Source of the DNA: Cyanobium sp. NIES-981
GTDB lineage: Bacteria; Cyanobacteriota; Cyanobacteriia; PCC-6307; Cyanobiaceae
Assembly: GCA_945896675.1 (NCBI GenBank)
Contig: CAMDEM010000013.1
Location: forward strand, 1-64,000
Reading direction: 5' to 3'
Length of the DNA: 64,000 nt
Made by a program: the position numbers and the translations under genes
Notes under the pieces: model-generated
Database searches by the model: none
What the model was told of the DNA's origin: nothing
Seen by the model: the letters and a program-made list of their open reading frames with translations, nothing else
Shown here: in pieces, positions 28,331 through 38,060 of the stretch
How the letters are laid out: every line of letters starts with the position of its first letter
Position numbering within the stretch: position 1 is the stretch's first letter

Positions 28331-29392
28331 ATGGTTCGCTTCCCCAGGCTGGCTGCCGTCGTTCCTGTTCTTACAGCCCTGGTGCTGGTGGGATGCGCCA
28401 GTGAGGACGGCGGTGTGCAAAGCCAGAAGCTGGCCACCATCAAAGGCCGCGGCACCGTGGTGTGTGGGGTGGATGGCAAGTTGACCGGTTTCAGTTTTGT
28501 AGCGCCAGACGGCAGCTACAGCGGCCTGGATGTGGATGTGTGCAAGGCCGTGGCGGCAGCGCTGTTTGGCGATCCAGCCAAGGTGGATTACCGCGACCTC
28601 AATTCCAGCGAACGGTTTGCGGCCCTGGCCAGCGGCGAGGTGGACCTGCTCTCCCGCAACACCACCCTCACCTTGAGCCGGGATGCTTCGGGCGGCAATG
28701 GGCTGAGTTTTGCCCCCACCACCTTCTATGACGGCCAAGGGGTGATGGTGCCGGCTGCCAGCGGCATCAAGGGCCTGAAGGATTTGGCTGGTAAGCCCAT
28801 CTGCGTGGAGAGCGGCACTACCACCGAGCTCAACCTCGCCGATCGCATGCGCGAAATCAACGCTGCCTACACCCCGCTCAAATTCCAAACCGCCGACCAG
28901 ACCTACTCTGCCTACCTGCAGGGGCGCTGCGTGGCCGTGACAAGCGACCGCTCCCAGCTGGCGGCCAAGCGCACCGGCTTCCCCACCCCAGCTGCCCACA
29001 CCCTGCTGCCTGAGGTGCTCAGCAAGGAACCCCTCACCCCCGCCACGGTGAACGCTGATCCTGGGTGGGCCGATGCGGTGCGTTGGACGATCTATGCCCT
29101 GATGCAGGCCGAAGAACTCGGCATCACCCAGGCCAATGTGGCCGCCAAGGTGGTGGAAGCAAAGGCCAACCCCAACCTGGCGGACCTGCGCCGCTTCCTT
29201 GGCGTTGAAGGAGACTTCGGTAATCAGTTGGGCCTTCCCCCGGATTTTGTGGTCAAGGCGATTACGGCGGTGGGCAACTACGGCGAGGTGTTTGAGCGCA
29301 ATGTGGGCAATGGCTCCAAGCTCAAGCTGGAGCGGGGTCTCAACCGTCAGTGGAAAGAGGGCGGCCTGATCTATTCGCCCCCCTTCCGTTGA
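28331..29392 (+). CDS. Amino-acid ABC transporter substrate-binding protein (AapJ-like)
   Basis: Lipoprotein-like LVGCAS, GTVVCGVDGKLTGFSFVAPDGSYSGLDVDVCKAVAAA. Confidence 0.95.
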   Translation: MVRFPRLAAVVPVLTALVLVGCASEDGGVQSQKLATIKGRGTVVCGVDGKLTGFSFVAPDGSYSGLDVDVCKAVAAALFGDPAKVDYRDLNSSERFAALASGEVDLLSRNTTLTLSRDASGGNGLSFAPTTFYDGQGVMVPAASGIKGLKDLAGKPICVESGTTTELNLADRMREINAAYTPLKFQTADQTYSAYLQGRCVAVTSDRSQLAAKRTGFPTPAAHTLLPEVLSKEPLTPATVNADPGWADAVRWTIYALMQAEELGITQANVAAKVVEAKANPNLADLRRFLGVEGDFGNQLGLPPDFVVKAITAVGNYGEVFERNVGNGSKLKLERGLNRQWKEGGLIYSPPFR

Positions 29393-30390
29393 TGGGTCCG
29401 TCGCTAAGGCCTGCTGCAACCACCCCGTGGTGGCGTAATCGCCGGGTGGTTCCCTTTGCGGTGCAAGCCGCCGCGGGCTTGGTGGTGCTGGTGGTGGTGG
29501 CTTTTTTGCTCGGCAATTTGGTGCGCAATCTCACCGCTGCCGGCCTGCTGCTGAGTTGGAGTTGGCTCGATAACCCGGCAGGCTTTGATCTGGCCGAATC
29601 CTCGATTCCCTTTTCGGCGAGCCAGCCCTATTGGCTGGCCCTGCTGGCTGGTTTGGTCAACACCTTGAAGGTGGTGGTGGTGGGCCTGGTGGGGGCCACG
29701 CTGCTGGGCACGGCGGTGGGCTCAGCAGCCTTTAGCAGCAACGGTTTGCTGAAGCGTTTGGCCCGGAGCTATGTGGAATTGGTGCGCAATATCCCTTTGC
29801 TGTTGCAGCTGGTCTTTTGGTATTTCGTGGTGTTTCTGGCCTTGCCGAATGGGGTGAACGCCATTCAGTTGCCCGGCCTTGTGCTGGCGAAGTCGGGGCT
29901 GTATTTGGGCTGGTTTGGGGAGGGTTGGCAGTGGCAGCTGCCCCAGCTCACTGACGGGGTTTGGCAGGCACCCCTGCGCCTCTCGGTGGAATTTGGCGCC
30001 CTGCTCACCGGGTTGGTTGTTTACACGGCCGCCTTTATTGCCGAGGTGGTGCGGGGGGGCATCGCCGCCGTGCCCCAAGGCCAATGGGAAGCGGCCCGCT
30101 CCCTGGGGTTTTCGCCCTTGGTCACCCTGCGGCGGATCGTGATGCCCCAGGCCCTCCGGGTGATCGTGCCGGGCCTCAATAGCCAGTACATCTCCTTAGC
30201 AAAAAATTCCTCCCTGGCCGTGGCCTGCGGCTACACCGATCTCTATTCCGTTGCCGAAACCACCCTCAACCAAACGGGCCGGGCCGTGGAGGTGGTGGTC
30301 TTGCTGCTCGGTTCCTATCTGGTGATCGACCTGCTGATCTCGGCCCTGATGAATGGGCTCAATGCTGCAGTGCAGCTCAAGGAGCGCTGA
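29392..30390 (+). CDS. Amino-acid ABC transporter permease (AapQ-like)
   Basis: EAARSLGFSPLVTLRRIVMPQALRVIVPGLNSQYISLAKNSSLAVACGYTDL. Confidence 0.95.
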   Translation: MGPSLRPAATTPWWRNRRVVPFAVQAAAGLVVLVVVAFLLGNLVRNLTAAGLLLSWSWLDNPAGFDLAESSIPFSASQPYWLALLAGLVNTLKVVVVGLVGATLLGTAVGSAAFSSNGLLKRLARSYVELVRNIPLLLQLVFWYFVVFLALPNGVNAIQLPGLVLAKSGLYLGWFGEGWQWQLPQLTDGVWQAPLRLSVEFGALLTGLVVYTAAFIAEVVRGGIAAVPQGQWEAARSLGFSPLVTLRRIVMPQALRVIVPGLNSQYISLAKNSSLAVACGYTDLYSVAETTLNQTGRAVEVVVLLLGSYLVIDLLISALMNGLNAAVQLKER

Positions 30391-31631
30391 TGCCAGCGTC
30401 GTTGTCCCCCCTGGGCCCGGCCCCTTCCCGCTGGAAGCGTCTGCGCACCGAGCTGTTTGGCAGCCGGGTGGATGGTCTGATTTCGATTGCCCTAGGGGCG
30501 GCCTTGGTGGCGATCGCCTTTGGTTTGCTCAAGTGGACCCTCTTCCAGGCCCAATGGGCCGTGATCCAGGCCAACAGCACCCTGTTTGCGGTGGGCCGTT
30601 ATCCGATCGAGCAGCAGTGGCGCCTCTGGCTACTCACCGCCCTGCTTGCCGCCGCCACCGGGGTGAGTTGGGGGCTGTTGCGCGCCCTTCCCCGGGATCA
30701 ACCCTCTGGCCAGCGCTGGCCCTTCAACGATCGCCTGGCGGCTGGGGTGTTGGTGGCCCTGGCCCTGGCCGTGCCCCTTTGGCTCCAGCTCAGCCTGGCG
30801 ATCCAGCTGCGCTGGTGGGGGATCACGGCCCTGGTGTTGGTGTTGCGCTGGGCCTTGGCTCGCTGGGGCAGCGATGTGCCCTGGGGGATCCAACGGCTGG
30901 TGCCGTTGCTGTGGCCAGGGCTGTATTTGGTGGGCATGGTGCTGATCAGCGGTGGCCTCGGGCTGATCCAGGTCGCCCCCTCCCAATGGGGCGGACTGCT
31001 GCTGACCCTGGTGGCCTCCAGCTTCGCGATTTTGCTCTGTTTTCCGCTGGGCCTGGTGCTGGCGTTGGGACGGCGCAGTGAGCTGCCCCTGCTGCGCTGG
31101 GGATCGGTGGTCTACATCGAATTCATCCGGGGTGCCCCGCTGATCACCCTGCTCTTTTTGGGCCAAAACATTCTTGGCTTTTTGCTCCCCGGTGGCCTAG
31201 CGCCCGATCGGGTCTGGCGGGCCGCCTGGGTGCTCACCTTCTTTGCGGCGGCCTATGTGGCGGAGGCCCTGCGCTCCGGTTTAGCAGCCGTCCCCCGCGG
31301 CCAGCTGGAAGCGGCCCAATCCCTCGGCCTTTCCATGCCCCAGGGCCTGGTTCAGGTGGTGCTGCCCCAGGCCCTGCGGGTGGCCTTGCCCGCGGTGGTG
31401 GGCCAATTCATCACCCTGCTCCAGGACACCACCTTGCTGTCGCTGATTGGCCTGCTCGACCTGTTGGGCACGGCCCGGGCCGTGATGGCGAACCCCGCCT
31501 TCCTGGGCAAAAGCGCCGAGGTGTATTTGGTGCTGGCGGTGTTGTTTTGGTGCTGCTGCGCCGCCCTGGGGCTCGGTAGCCGGGCCCTGGAAACCCGCCT
31601 CAACCCCAGCAACCCGGCCAGGTATCAGTGA
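30390..31631 (+). CDS. Amino-acid ABC transporter permease (AapM-like)
   Basis: YIEFIRGAPLITLLFL...EAAQSLGLSMPQGLVQVVLPQALRVALPAVVGQFI. Confidence 0.95.
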   Translation: MPASLSPLGPAPSRWKRLRTELFGSRVDGLISIALGAALVAIAFGLLKWTLFQAQWAVIQANSTLFAVGRYPIEQQWRLWLLTALLAAATGVSWGLLRALPRDQPSGQRWPFNDRLAAGVLVALALAVPLWLQLSLAIQLRWWGITALVLVLRWALARWGSDVPWGIQRLVPLLWPGLYLVGMVLISGGLGLIQVAPSQWGGLLLTLVASSFAILLCFPLGLVLALGRRSELPLLRWGSVVYIEFIRGAPLITLLFLGQNILGFLLPGGLAPDRVWRAAWVLTFFAAAYVAEALRSGLAAVPRGQLEAAQSLGLSMPQGLVQVVLPQALRVALPAVVGQFITLLQDTTLLSLIGLLDLLGTARAVMANPAFLGKSAEVYLVLAVLFWCCCAALGLGSRALETRLNPSNPARYQ

Positions 31632-32422
31632 TGACGTCGCCCCCTTCCGGCACACCTGTCACCATGGCCTCTAGGAACCCGGCCGCGATGGACCCCATTC
31701 TCGAAGCGCGGGGTGTCCAGAAGTGGTATCCCAATGGTTACCACGCCCTGCGGGGGGTGGACCTCACCGTGCACCGCGGCGAAGTGGTGGTGATCATGGG
31801 CCCCTCCGGATCCGGCAAAAGCACCTTTATTCGGACCTTCAATGCCCTGGAGGATTTCCAGCAGGGCTCCATCACGATCGATGGCCTCAGCATCAATGAG
31901 GACACCCGCAACATCGAGGCGATTCGCCGCGAGGTGGGGATGGTGTTCCAGCAGTTCAATCTCTTCCCGCACCTGAGCGTGCTCGATAACCTCACCCTGG
32001 CGCCGGTGTTGGTGCGCAAGCGACCCAAGGCCCAGGTGGAGCTCGAAGCCCTGGAGTTGTTGGAGCGGGTTGGAATTGGCGAGCAGGCCCACAAATTTCC
32101 AGGCCAGCTCTCGGGCGGCCAGCAGCAGCGGGTCGCCATCGCCCGTTCGCTCTGCATGGAGCCCCGCTTGATGTTGTTTGACGAGCCCACCAGTGCCCTC
32201 GATCCGGAGATGGTGCAGGAGGTGCTGGAGGTGATGCAGGAGCTCGCCGCCGATGGCATGACCATGGTTGTCGTCACCCATGAGGTGCGCTTTGCGCGCA
32301 ATGTGGCCAGCCGCGTGGTGCTGATGGCCGAGGGAGAGGTGGTGGAAATCGCGCCTCCCGAGCAGTTCTTCACGGCTCCTTCCCACCCCCGCACCCAGCA
32401 GTTTCTTCAGCAAATCGGTTGA
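31631..32422 (+). CDS. Amino-acid ABC transporter ATP-binding protein (AapP/GlnQ-like)
   Basis: GPSGSGKSTFIRTFNALE, LSGGQQQRVAIARSL, DEPTSALDPE. Confidence 0.97.
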   Translation: MTSPPSGTPVTMASRNPAAMDPILEARGVQKWYPNGYHALRGVDLTVHRGEVVVIMGPSGSGKSTFIRTFNALEDFQQGSITIDGLSINEDTRNIEAIRREVGMVFQQFNLFPHLSVLDNLTLAPVLVRKRPKAQVELEALELLERVGIGEQAHKFPGQLSGGQQQRVAIARSLCMEPRLMLFDEPTSALDPEMVQEVLEVMQELAADGMTMVVVTHEVRFARNVASRVVLMAEGEVVEIAPPEQFFTAPSHPRTQQFLQQIG

Positions 32423-33459
32423 TGTCCGTGCTTTCTTCCCGCTTGATTCGCTATGTGCGTTTCCCCTTGGCGCTCTCAGCCATTGGCTTGGTAGCGGTGT
32501 TGGGGTTCCAGGGGTTGCAGGCGGCCTGGTTGACCCTGGTGCTGCTGCTGCTGGAGATCTCCCTCTCCTTCGACAACGCGATCGTGAATGCCCGGGTGCT
32601 GGATCGCATGACCCCCGGCCAGCAAAAGTTTTTCCTCACCTGGGGCCTGGTGATCCCCGTGTTTGGCGTGCGCTTTTTGGGTCCCTTGGTGATGGTGGCC
32701 CTGGCCGGCCAGGTGGGCCTTGGCGAGGCCCTGGATGCGGCTTTGAACCATCCCGACCACTACCGGGAATTACTCGAGATCGCCGAGCCCAGGATCCTGG
32801 CCTTCGGCGGCATGTTCCTGTTGATGGTGTTTCTGCACTACTTCTTCGATGACGCCAAAACCCTGCATTGGTGGACCTCCCTGGAGAAGCGCCTCAGCGC
32901 TGCCGGCCGGATCGAAGCCCTGGAAGTGGCCGTGGCCCTGATCGTGCTGCTGGTGCTCGTAGCTATCGCCCCAGGGGAGTTGCGGGGCGACCTGATGGTG
33001 TGTGGTGTCTTGGGGGTGGTGTTGCAGCTCTTGGCCACGTCGCTGGCCGATGCCTTTGGTGATGAGGCCCAGGCCGGGGCTCGGGTGGCGGCCGGCGGTG
33101 GGTTGGCGAGCTTCCTTTACCTGGAATTGCTCGATGCGTCCTTCAGCCTGGATGGCACGATCGGCGCCTTTGCGATCACTTCAAACATCATCTTGATCGC
33201 GGTGGGCCTCGGTCTTGGGGCCCTGTTCATCCGTTCCCTCACCCTGATGCTCACCAGGGAAAGGGCCCTCGAGGAGCTCATCTACCTGGAACACGGAGCC
33301 CATTACGCCATTGGGGCCCTGGGTTTGTTGATGCTGGTGGGAATCCCCTTGGGAGCCCACCATCTGCATGTGCCCGAATGGCTGAGTGGCTTGATCGGCG
33401 TTGTGCTCTTGGCCATTGCCCTGGTGGATTCGATCAGGCAGGGCAAGCGTTCCGCTTAA
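32422..33459 (+). CDS. DUF475 family integral membrane protein
   Basis: LLLLEISLSFDNAIVNARVLDRMTPGQQKFFLTWG...LLDASFSLDGTIGAFAIT. Confidence 0.9.
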   Translation: MSVLSSRLIRYVRFPLALSAIGLVAVLGFQGLQAAWLTLVLLLLEISLSFDNAIVNARVLDRMTPGQQKFFLTWGLVIPVFGVRFLGPLVMVALAGQVGLGEALDAALNHPDHYRELLEIAEPRILAFGGMFLLMVFLHYFFDDAKTLHWWTSLEKRLSAAGRIEALEVAVALIVLLVLVAIAPGELRGDLMVCGVLGVVLQLLATSLADAFGDEAQAGARVAAGGGLASFLYLELLDASFSLDGTIGAFAITSNIILIAVGLGLGALFIRSLTLMLTRERALEELIYLEHGAHYAIGALGLLMLVGIPLGAHHLHVPEWLSGLIGVVLLAIALVDSIRQGKRSA

Positions 33460-33494
33460 GCCCTCTTCTTAAACCCCCTGCCTAGGCAGTCTCC

Positions 33495-33752
33495 TCACTC
33501 CGCCTGCACAGTGCGCTCGGGTGCAGGCGGGAGGGATCTTGAGATGGAAACGCGCAAAACAGTGATTGCTACAACCGTCACGGCAGCCAAAAAAGCGGCA
33601 GTGGCGACGTGTTGAAGCTTGACCCGGTGGGGTTGGGCCTTGTCCGCCCGGGGATGGCCGCAATCTGAGCAGATCAGCATGGTGTTGGTGCGACCCACCT
33701 TGGTCACCATGCGGCCACCGCATTTCGTGCAGGACAAGGCTGCGGCCCCCAC
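33495..33752 (-). CDS. Small membrane protein with N-terminal zinc ribbon
   Basis: CTKCGGRMVTKVGRTNTMLICSDCGHPRAD plus one TM segment. Confidence 0.55.
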   Translation of the reverse strand: MGAAALSCTKCGGRMVTKVGRTNTMLICSDCGHPRADKAQPHRVKLQHVATAAFLAAVTVVAITVLRVSISRSLPPAPERTVQAE

Positions 33753-33840
33753 TGGATCGATGCTGACCCATCACCCTAGGAGCCAGGGTTTTAGCCGGTG
33801 TATCCGTTGCCTCCAAAAGCAACCCCGGGCGCCCTACGAT

Positions 33841-33859
33841 ATTGAAACTCACTCTCAAT
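33841..33859. promoter_or_regulatory. Fur-box-like palindrome upstream of feoA
   Basis: ATTGAAACTCACTCTCAAT, an imperfect 19-bp inverted repeat, 12 bp before the feoA ATG. Confidence 0.55.
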
Positions 33860-33871
33860 AAGTCCCGCCCA

Positions 33872-34132
33872 ATGCGAACGCCCGCCCACTTGGCCGATTT
33901 GGCTCCAGGGCAGTCAGCCACCATTGCGGCCATTGAGGCCCATGCGGGGCTTCGCAACCGACTGGAGGCCCTTGGGCTGAGCCGGGGGCAGCGGGTGCAG
34001 ATGCTGCGCCGGGCCTGGTTGGCGGGCCCCCTGCACGTGCGCGTTGGCATGACCGAGCTGATGTTGCGCCGCGCCGATGCCGCCCGGGTGGGCCTTGAGG
34101 TGGGCCTGGATCCGTGGCCGGTGGCCGCGTGA
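33872..34132 (+). CDS. feoA: Ferrous iron transport protein A
   Basis: HLADLAPGQSATIAAIEAHAGLRNRLEALGLSRGQRVQMLRRAWLAGPLHVRVG; followed directly by feoB. Confidence 0.9.
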   Translation: MRTPAHLADLAPGQSATIAAIEAHAGLRNRLEALGLSRGQRVQMLRRAWLAGPLHVRVGMTELMLRRADAARVGLEVGLDPWPVAA

Positions 34133-35964
34133 GCACGATCGCCGTATTGGGCATGCCCAATACGGGTAAATCGACCTTGTTCAACCAGCTCACCGGCAGC
34201 CATGCCCATATCGGCAATTGGCCCGGGATCACGGTGGATTTGATGCAGGCCGACGTCGATCTGCAGGGCACCCCCGCCCAGCTGGTGGACCTGCCTGGGA
34301 TTTACGACCTGCGCGGCCACTCCGACGACGAGGCGGTGGTGCGCCGCTTCCTGGAATCCACCCGCCTCGATTTGGTGGTGGTGGTGCTCAATGCCAGCCA
34401 GCTCGACCGCCAATTGCGGCTGGCCCTCCAGGTGCGGCAGCTGGGTTTGCCTGCGGTGCTGCTGCTCAACATGGCCGATGAGGCCAAGCGTTTCGGCGTC
34501 ACCATCGACACCACCAGCCTGGCTGAGGAACTGGCCATGCCCGTGGTGCTGCTCAGCGCCAAATACCGCCGCGGCTTGGGGGAGGCCCGCCATCAAATGG
34601 CCAAGGCGATCGCGAAGGGGCTTAGCCAGGAGGGCCCTGGCGGAAGCCAAGCTCCCGTGGCCCATCTCGATGCCTGCCTGGCCGAGGGCGATGGGGCCCT
34701 CCAGCGGCAGATCGCCCAGCTCATGGAGCGTTCGGTGACCCTGCCGCCCCAGTGGCGCGATCGCCTCACCCGGCGGCTCGATGGGGTGTTGCTGCATCCG
34801 CTGCTGGGCCTGCCGCTGTTCTTCCTGGTGATGGCCCTGATGTTTCAGGCCATCTATGCCATTGGCGTGCCGCTGCAGGAAGCCCTGGGCACCCTGCTCG
34901 ACAGCTTTGGCCAGGGGGTGATCGCCCCGCTGATCCGTGGACTGCCCGCCTTTGCCCAGGGGTTTTTGCTGGAGGGGGTCTACCAAGGCATTGGCACGGT
35001 GAGTGCCTTTTTGCCGGTGATCTTTTTGTTCTTCCTCGCCATGGGCGTGGTGGAAGACAGCGGCTACCTCTCGCGGGCCGCCTACTTGATGGATGCCTTC
35101 ATGGAGCGGCTGGGGCTGGATGGCCGCTCCTTCGTGCTCTCGCTGATGGGCTTTGGCTGCAATGTGCCGGCGATCATGGGCACCCGGGTGATGCGGGATC
35201 GGGGGCTGCGGTTGCTTTCGATGCTGATCATTCCCTTTTCGCTGTGCTCCGCCCGCCTGAACGTTTTCCTGTTCATGGCCTCCGTCTTTTTTGCTCCCCG
35301 GGTGGGGGGCCTGGTGATCTTTGGCCTCTATGTGATGAGCTTTGCGGCGGCCATCGTCACGGCGTTGCTGTTTAAGGGGCGCTTCTCGAGCAATGAGCCC
35401 CTGGTGCTGGAGCTCCCCCCCTACCGCTTCCCCACCCTGCGCCAGATGTTCAGCCGGGCCTGGCTGGAGGTGCGGCACTTCTGGTTTTGGTCGAGGCGCT
35501 TCATCATTTTTGGGGTGGTGGCCGTGTGGCTGCTCAACAACTTGCCCTTCGGGGTGGAGCCGGCTTCAGCCCAGTCGTTTTCGGGCTGGATTGGCAGGGC
35601 CTTGATGCCAGTGCTCGGGCCCTTGGGCATCAATCCCAAGCTGGCGGTGGCGTTGCTGTTTGGCTTTATCGCCAAGGAGATCGTGCTGGGTGGGTTGGCC
35701 GTGATTTACGGCCAGGCCAATCCCTTGGCCCTCGGCCACGCCCTGGCCTTGGATGTGAATTGGGTTCAGGCGGTGAGTTTCATGCTCTTCACCCTGCTCT
35801 ATACGCCTTGCCTGTCCACGGTGGCGGTGATCCGCAGTGAATCCAAGAGTGCCAAATTCACCTGGTTTTCGGTGCTGTGGTCGTTAGCCCTAGCCTGGGG
35901 CACGAGCTTCGGCTTTTATCAGCTAGCTACGGCCCTGGGGTGGGGGTCTTTGGTGCTGCATTAG
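34129..35964 (+). CDS. feoB: Ferrous iron transport protein B
   Basis: STIAVLGMPNTGKSTLFNQLTGSHAHIGNWPGITVD, FGCNVPAIMGTRVM; GTGA overlap with feoA. Confidence 0.97.
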   Translation: MSTIAVLGMPNTGKSTLFNQLTGSHAHIGNWPGITVDLMQADVDLQGTPAQLVDLPGIYDLRGHSDDEAVVRRFLESTRLDLVVVVLNASQLDRQLRLALQVRQLGLPAVLLLNMADEAKRFGVTIDTTSLAEELAMPVVLLSAKYRRGLGEARHQMAKAIAKGLSQEGPGGSQAPVAHLDACLAEGDGALQRQIAQLMERSVTLPPQWRDRLTRRLDGVLLHPLLGLPLFFLVMALMFQAIYAIGVPLQEALGTLLDSFGQGVIAPLIRGLPAFAQGFLLEGVYQGIGTVSAFLPVIFLFFLAMGVVEDSGYLSRAAYLMDAFMERLGLDGRSFVLSLMGFGCNVPAIMGTRVMRDRGLRLLSMLIIPFSLCSARLNVFLFMASVFFAPRVGGLVIFGLYVMSFAAAIVTALLFKGRFSSNEPLVLELPPYRFPTLRQMFSRAWLEVRHFWFWSRRFIIFGVVAVWLLNNLPFGVEPASAQSFSGWIGRALMPVLGPLGINPKLAVALLFGFIAKEIVLGGLAVIYGQANPLALGHALALDVNWVQAVSFMLFTLLYTPCLSTVAVIRSESKSAKFTWFSVLWSLALAWGTSFGFYQLATALGWGSLVLH

Positions 35965-36143
35965 GCGGCGTTGACGCGCCTCTTCTGCTACCGATAGGCA
36001 CGCTTTTAACGTGAATGGGTGGTGGAAGCAAACGATCACGATTGCTTGTGGATCCAATAGGTAACGGCATCCCCCAAAACTCGTCAGGTTGGGCGGTTTG
36101 ATCCCTATGGTTTGCGGCCGATCTACTTTTAGGGCTTCTCTCA

Positions 36144-38060
36144 ATGACCGCTGCCTTTTTGCAGACGGCCTGGCTGGTTCCCCTTTATCCCCTCGTGGCG
36201 GCAGTGTTGTCGCTGTTGTGGTCGCCGGGGCTGATCAAGCGCACGGGTCCCCGCCCCTGCGGCTATTTGAACCTGCTGATGGTGACCGTGGCCTTCGGCC
36301 ACAGCGTGCTGGCCCTGCTGGCGTTGCACACCAATTCCTTGGCGGGCCCTGATGCCCTCTATGCCCCAATTCGCTTTGGTTGGCAGTGGCTCTCCACCGC
36401 CGGATTGACCATTGGTTTTGATGGGGTAATAACCGAACCCGCCCTCATCGCCATGACGGTGATTACGGGGGTGCACGTGCTCACCCAGATCTATGCGATT
36501 GGCTATTTGGAAATGGACTGGGGTTGGCCCCGCTTTTTTGGTTGTCTGAGCTTTTTTGAGGCCGGTTTGTGTGCCTTGGTGCTCACCGATTCCCTGTTTT
36601 TCAGCTATGTGTTGCTGGAGCTCCTCACCCTGGGCACCTACCTGGTGGTGGGCACCTGGTACAACCAGCCCCTGGTGGTGAAAGGGGCCCGGGATGCCTT
36701 CCTCACCAAGCGCATTGGCGATTTGGTGCTGTTGGCGGGCCTGGTGGCGATCCTGCCGGTGACTGGCACCTGGAATTTCCACGGCCTGGCCAGTTGGGCC
36801 CAAAGCCTGGCGGCGAGCCAGCCCGTAGATGCCCCCCTGCCCTGGAGCCTCACCCTGATCCTGCTTGCCCTGGTGGCCGGGCCCATGGGCAAGTGCGCCC
36901 AGATTCCCCTCCACCTCTGGCTGGATGAGGCCATGGAGAGCCCCTTGCCCTCCACGGTGTTGCGCAATTCGGTGGTGGTGCTGGGCGGTGCCTGGGTGCT
37001 CCTGCGCTTGGAGCCCCTGTTGGTGTTGAGCCCCTTGGTACAAACCACCCTGGTGGCGGTGGGTGGTGCCACCGCGGTGGTGGCCTCCCTGATTGCCCTG
37101 GCCCAAACCGATGTCAAACGGGCCCTCTCCTTTTTGGTGAGCAGTTGGTTGGGCCTGTTGTTTGTGGCGGTGGGCCTGGGGGGAACGGATGTGGCCGACC
37201 ACCTGCTGCTCGTCTACCCCCTGCCGATGGCCCTGCTGTTGATGGCGGTGGGCACCGTGGCGATCAGCAATGTGACCCAAGACCTCACCCAGCTCGGCGG
37301 CCTCTGGAGCCGGCGACCCTTGATGGGCCTGGCCTTCCTCACCGGTGCTGCAGGCTTGATGGGGCTGCCGCCCTTTGGGGGCTTTGCGGCCCTGCGCGAA
37401 TTGATGGAGCTGGTGGCGGGCAGCTCCCAGCCGGTGCTTTTGACCGGCCTGGTGCTCCTCACCAATGCCTTGATCAGTGGGGGGCTGATTCGGGTGTTTT
37501 GTCAGATTTGGGGAGGGGATCCCACCCGTTTCACGGTGCGCTCCGCCGAAGTGCTGTGGCTGATGGTGCTGCCCACCCTGCTGTTGATGGGTGTGGTGCT
37601 GCACCTGCCCCAACTGTTTGCCGCCAACGGCATTTTTGCGGTGGCACCCCTGCCGGGCTGGGGCCCGATGGCCTGGCCCTTGGTGGGCTCCACCGTCTTC
37701 GGCGGGGGGCTTTCGGCCTTCTTCTATCTCCGGCCCCATCCCCTGGCCCACCTGCCTTCCGCCCTGGGCGGGCTCCAGGATTGGCTTGCGGCTGATATGC
37801 AAACCGAGCGCTTCTATCAACGCACCCTGGTGGGCTTGGTGGTGGTCTTGGCCCGCTGGAGCGCCTGGTCAGACCAGCGCCTGGTGGATGGCTTCAGCAG
37901 CCAGGCGGGGGCGGCGGCCCTGGCCAGCTCCCGCCGTTTAGGCCTTACCACCACGGGCCGAACCCAGGCCTATGCCCTCACCTTGGTGCTGGGGGTGTTG
38001 TTAATGGCGGTCTGGCTGTTGGCCCGGCCTGTTGGTGTTCCCCTCGCTGGATTGGGCTGA
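36144..38060 (+). CDS. ndhF3: NAD(P)H-quinone oxidoreductase subunit F (CO2-uptake NDH-1MS type)
   Basis: NuoL/NdhF-type antiporter subunit followed by ndhD and a CO2 hydration protein. Confidence 0.85.
   Translation: MTAAFLQTAWLVPLYPLVAAVLSLLWSPGLIKRTGPRPCGYLNLLMVTVAFGHSVLALLALHTNSLAGPDALYAPIRFGWQWLSTAGLTIGFDGVITEPALIAMTVITGVHVLTQIYAIGYLEMDWGWPRFFGCLSFFEAGLCALVLTDSLFFSYVLLELLTLGTYLVVGTWYNQPLVVKGARDAFLTKRIGDLVLLAGLVAILPVTGTWNFHGLASWAQSLAASQPVDAPLPWSLTLILLALVAGPMGKCAQIPLHLWLDEAMESPLPSTVLRNSVVVLGGAWVLLRLEPLLVLSPLVQTTLVAVGGATAVVASLIALAQTDVKRALSFLVSSWLGLLFVAVGLGGTDVADHLLLVYPLPMALLLMAVGTVAISNVTQDLTQLGGLWSRRPLMGLAFLTGAAGLMGLPPFGGFAALRELMELVAGSSQPVLLTGLVLLTNALISGGLIRVFCQIWGGDPTRFTVRSAEVLWLMVLPTLLLMGVVLHLPQLFAANGIFAVAPLPGWGPMAWPLVGSTVFGGGLSAFFYLRPHPLAHLPSALGGLQDWLAADMQTERFYQRTLVGLVVVLARWSAWSDQRLVDGFSSQAGAAALASSRRLGLTTTGRTQAYALTLVLGVLLMAVWLLARPVGVPLAGLG

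Noticed and set aside
33469-35478. 669-aa minus-strand ORF opposite feoB
   Set aside because: Antisense to a clear FeoB; composition dominated by Q/H/G/P typical of spurious antisense frames in GC-rich DNA
36141-37820. 559-aa minus-strand ORF opposite ndhF
   Set aside because: Antisense shadow ORF with H/Q/G-rich composition; real NdhF on the plus strand
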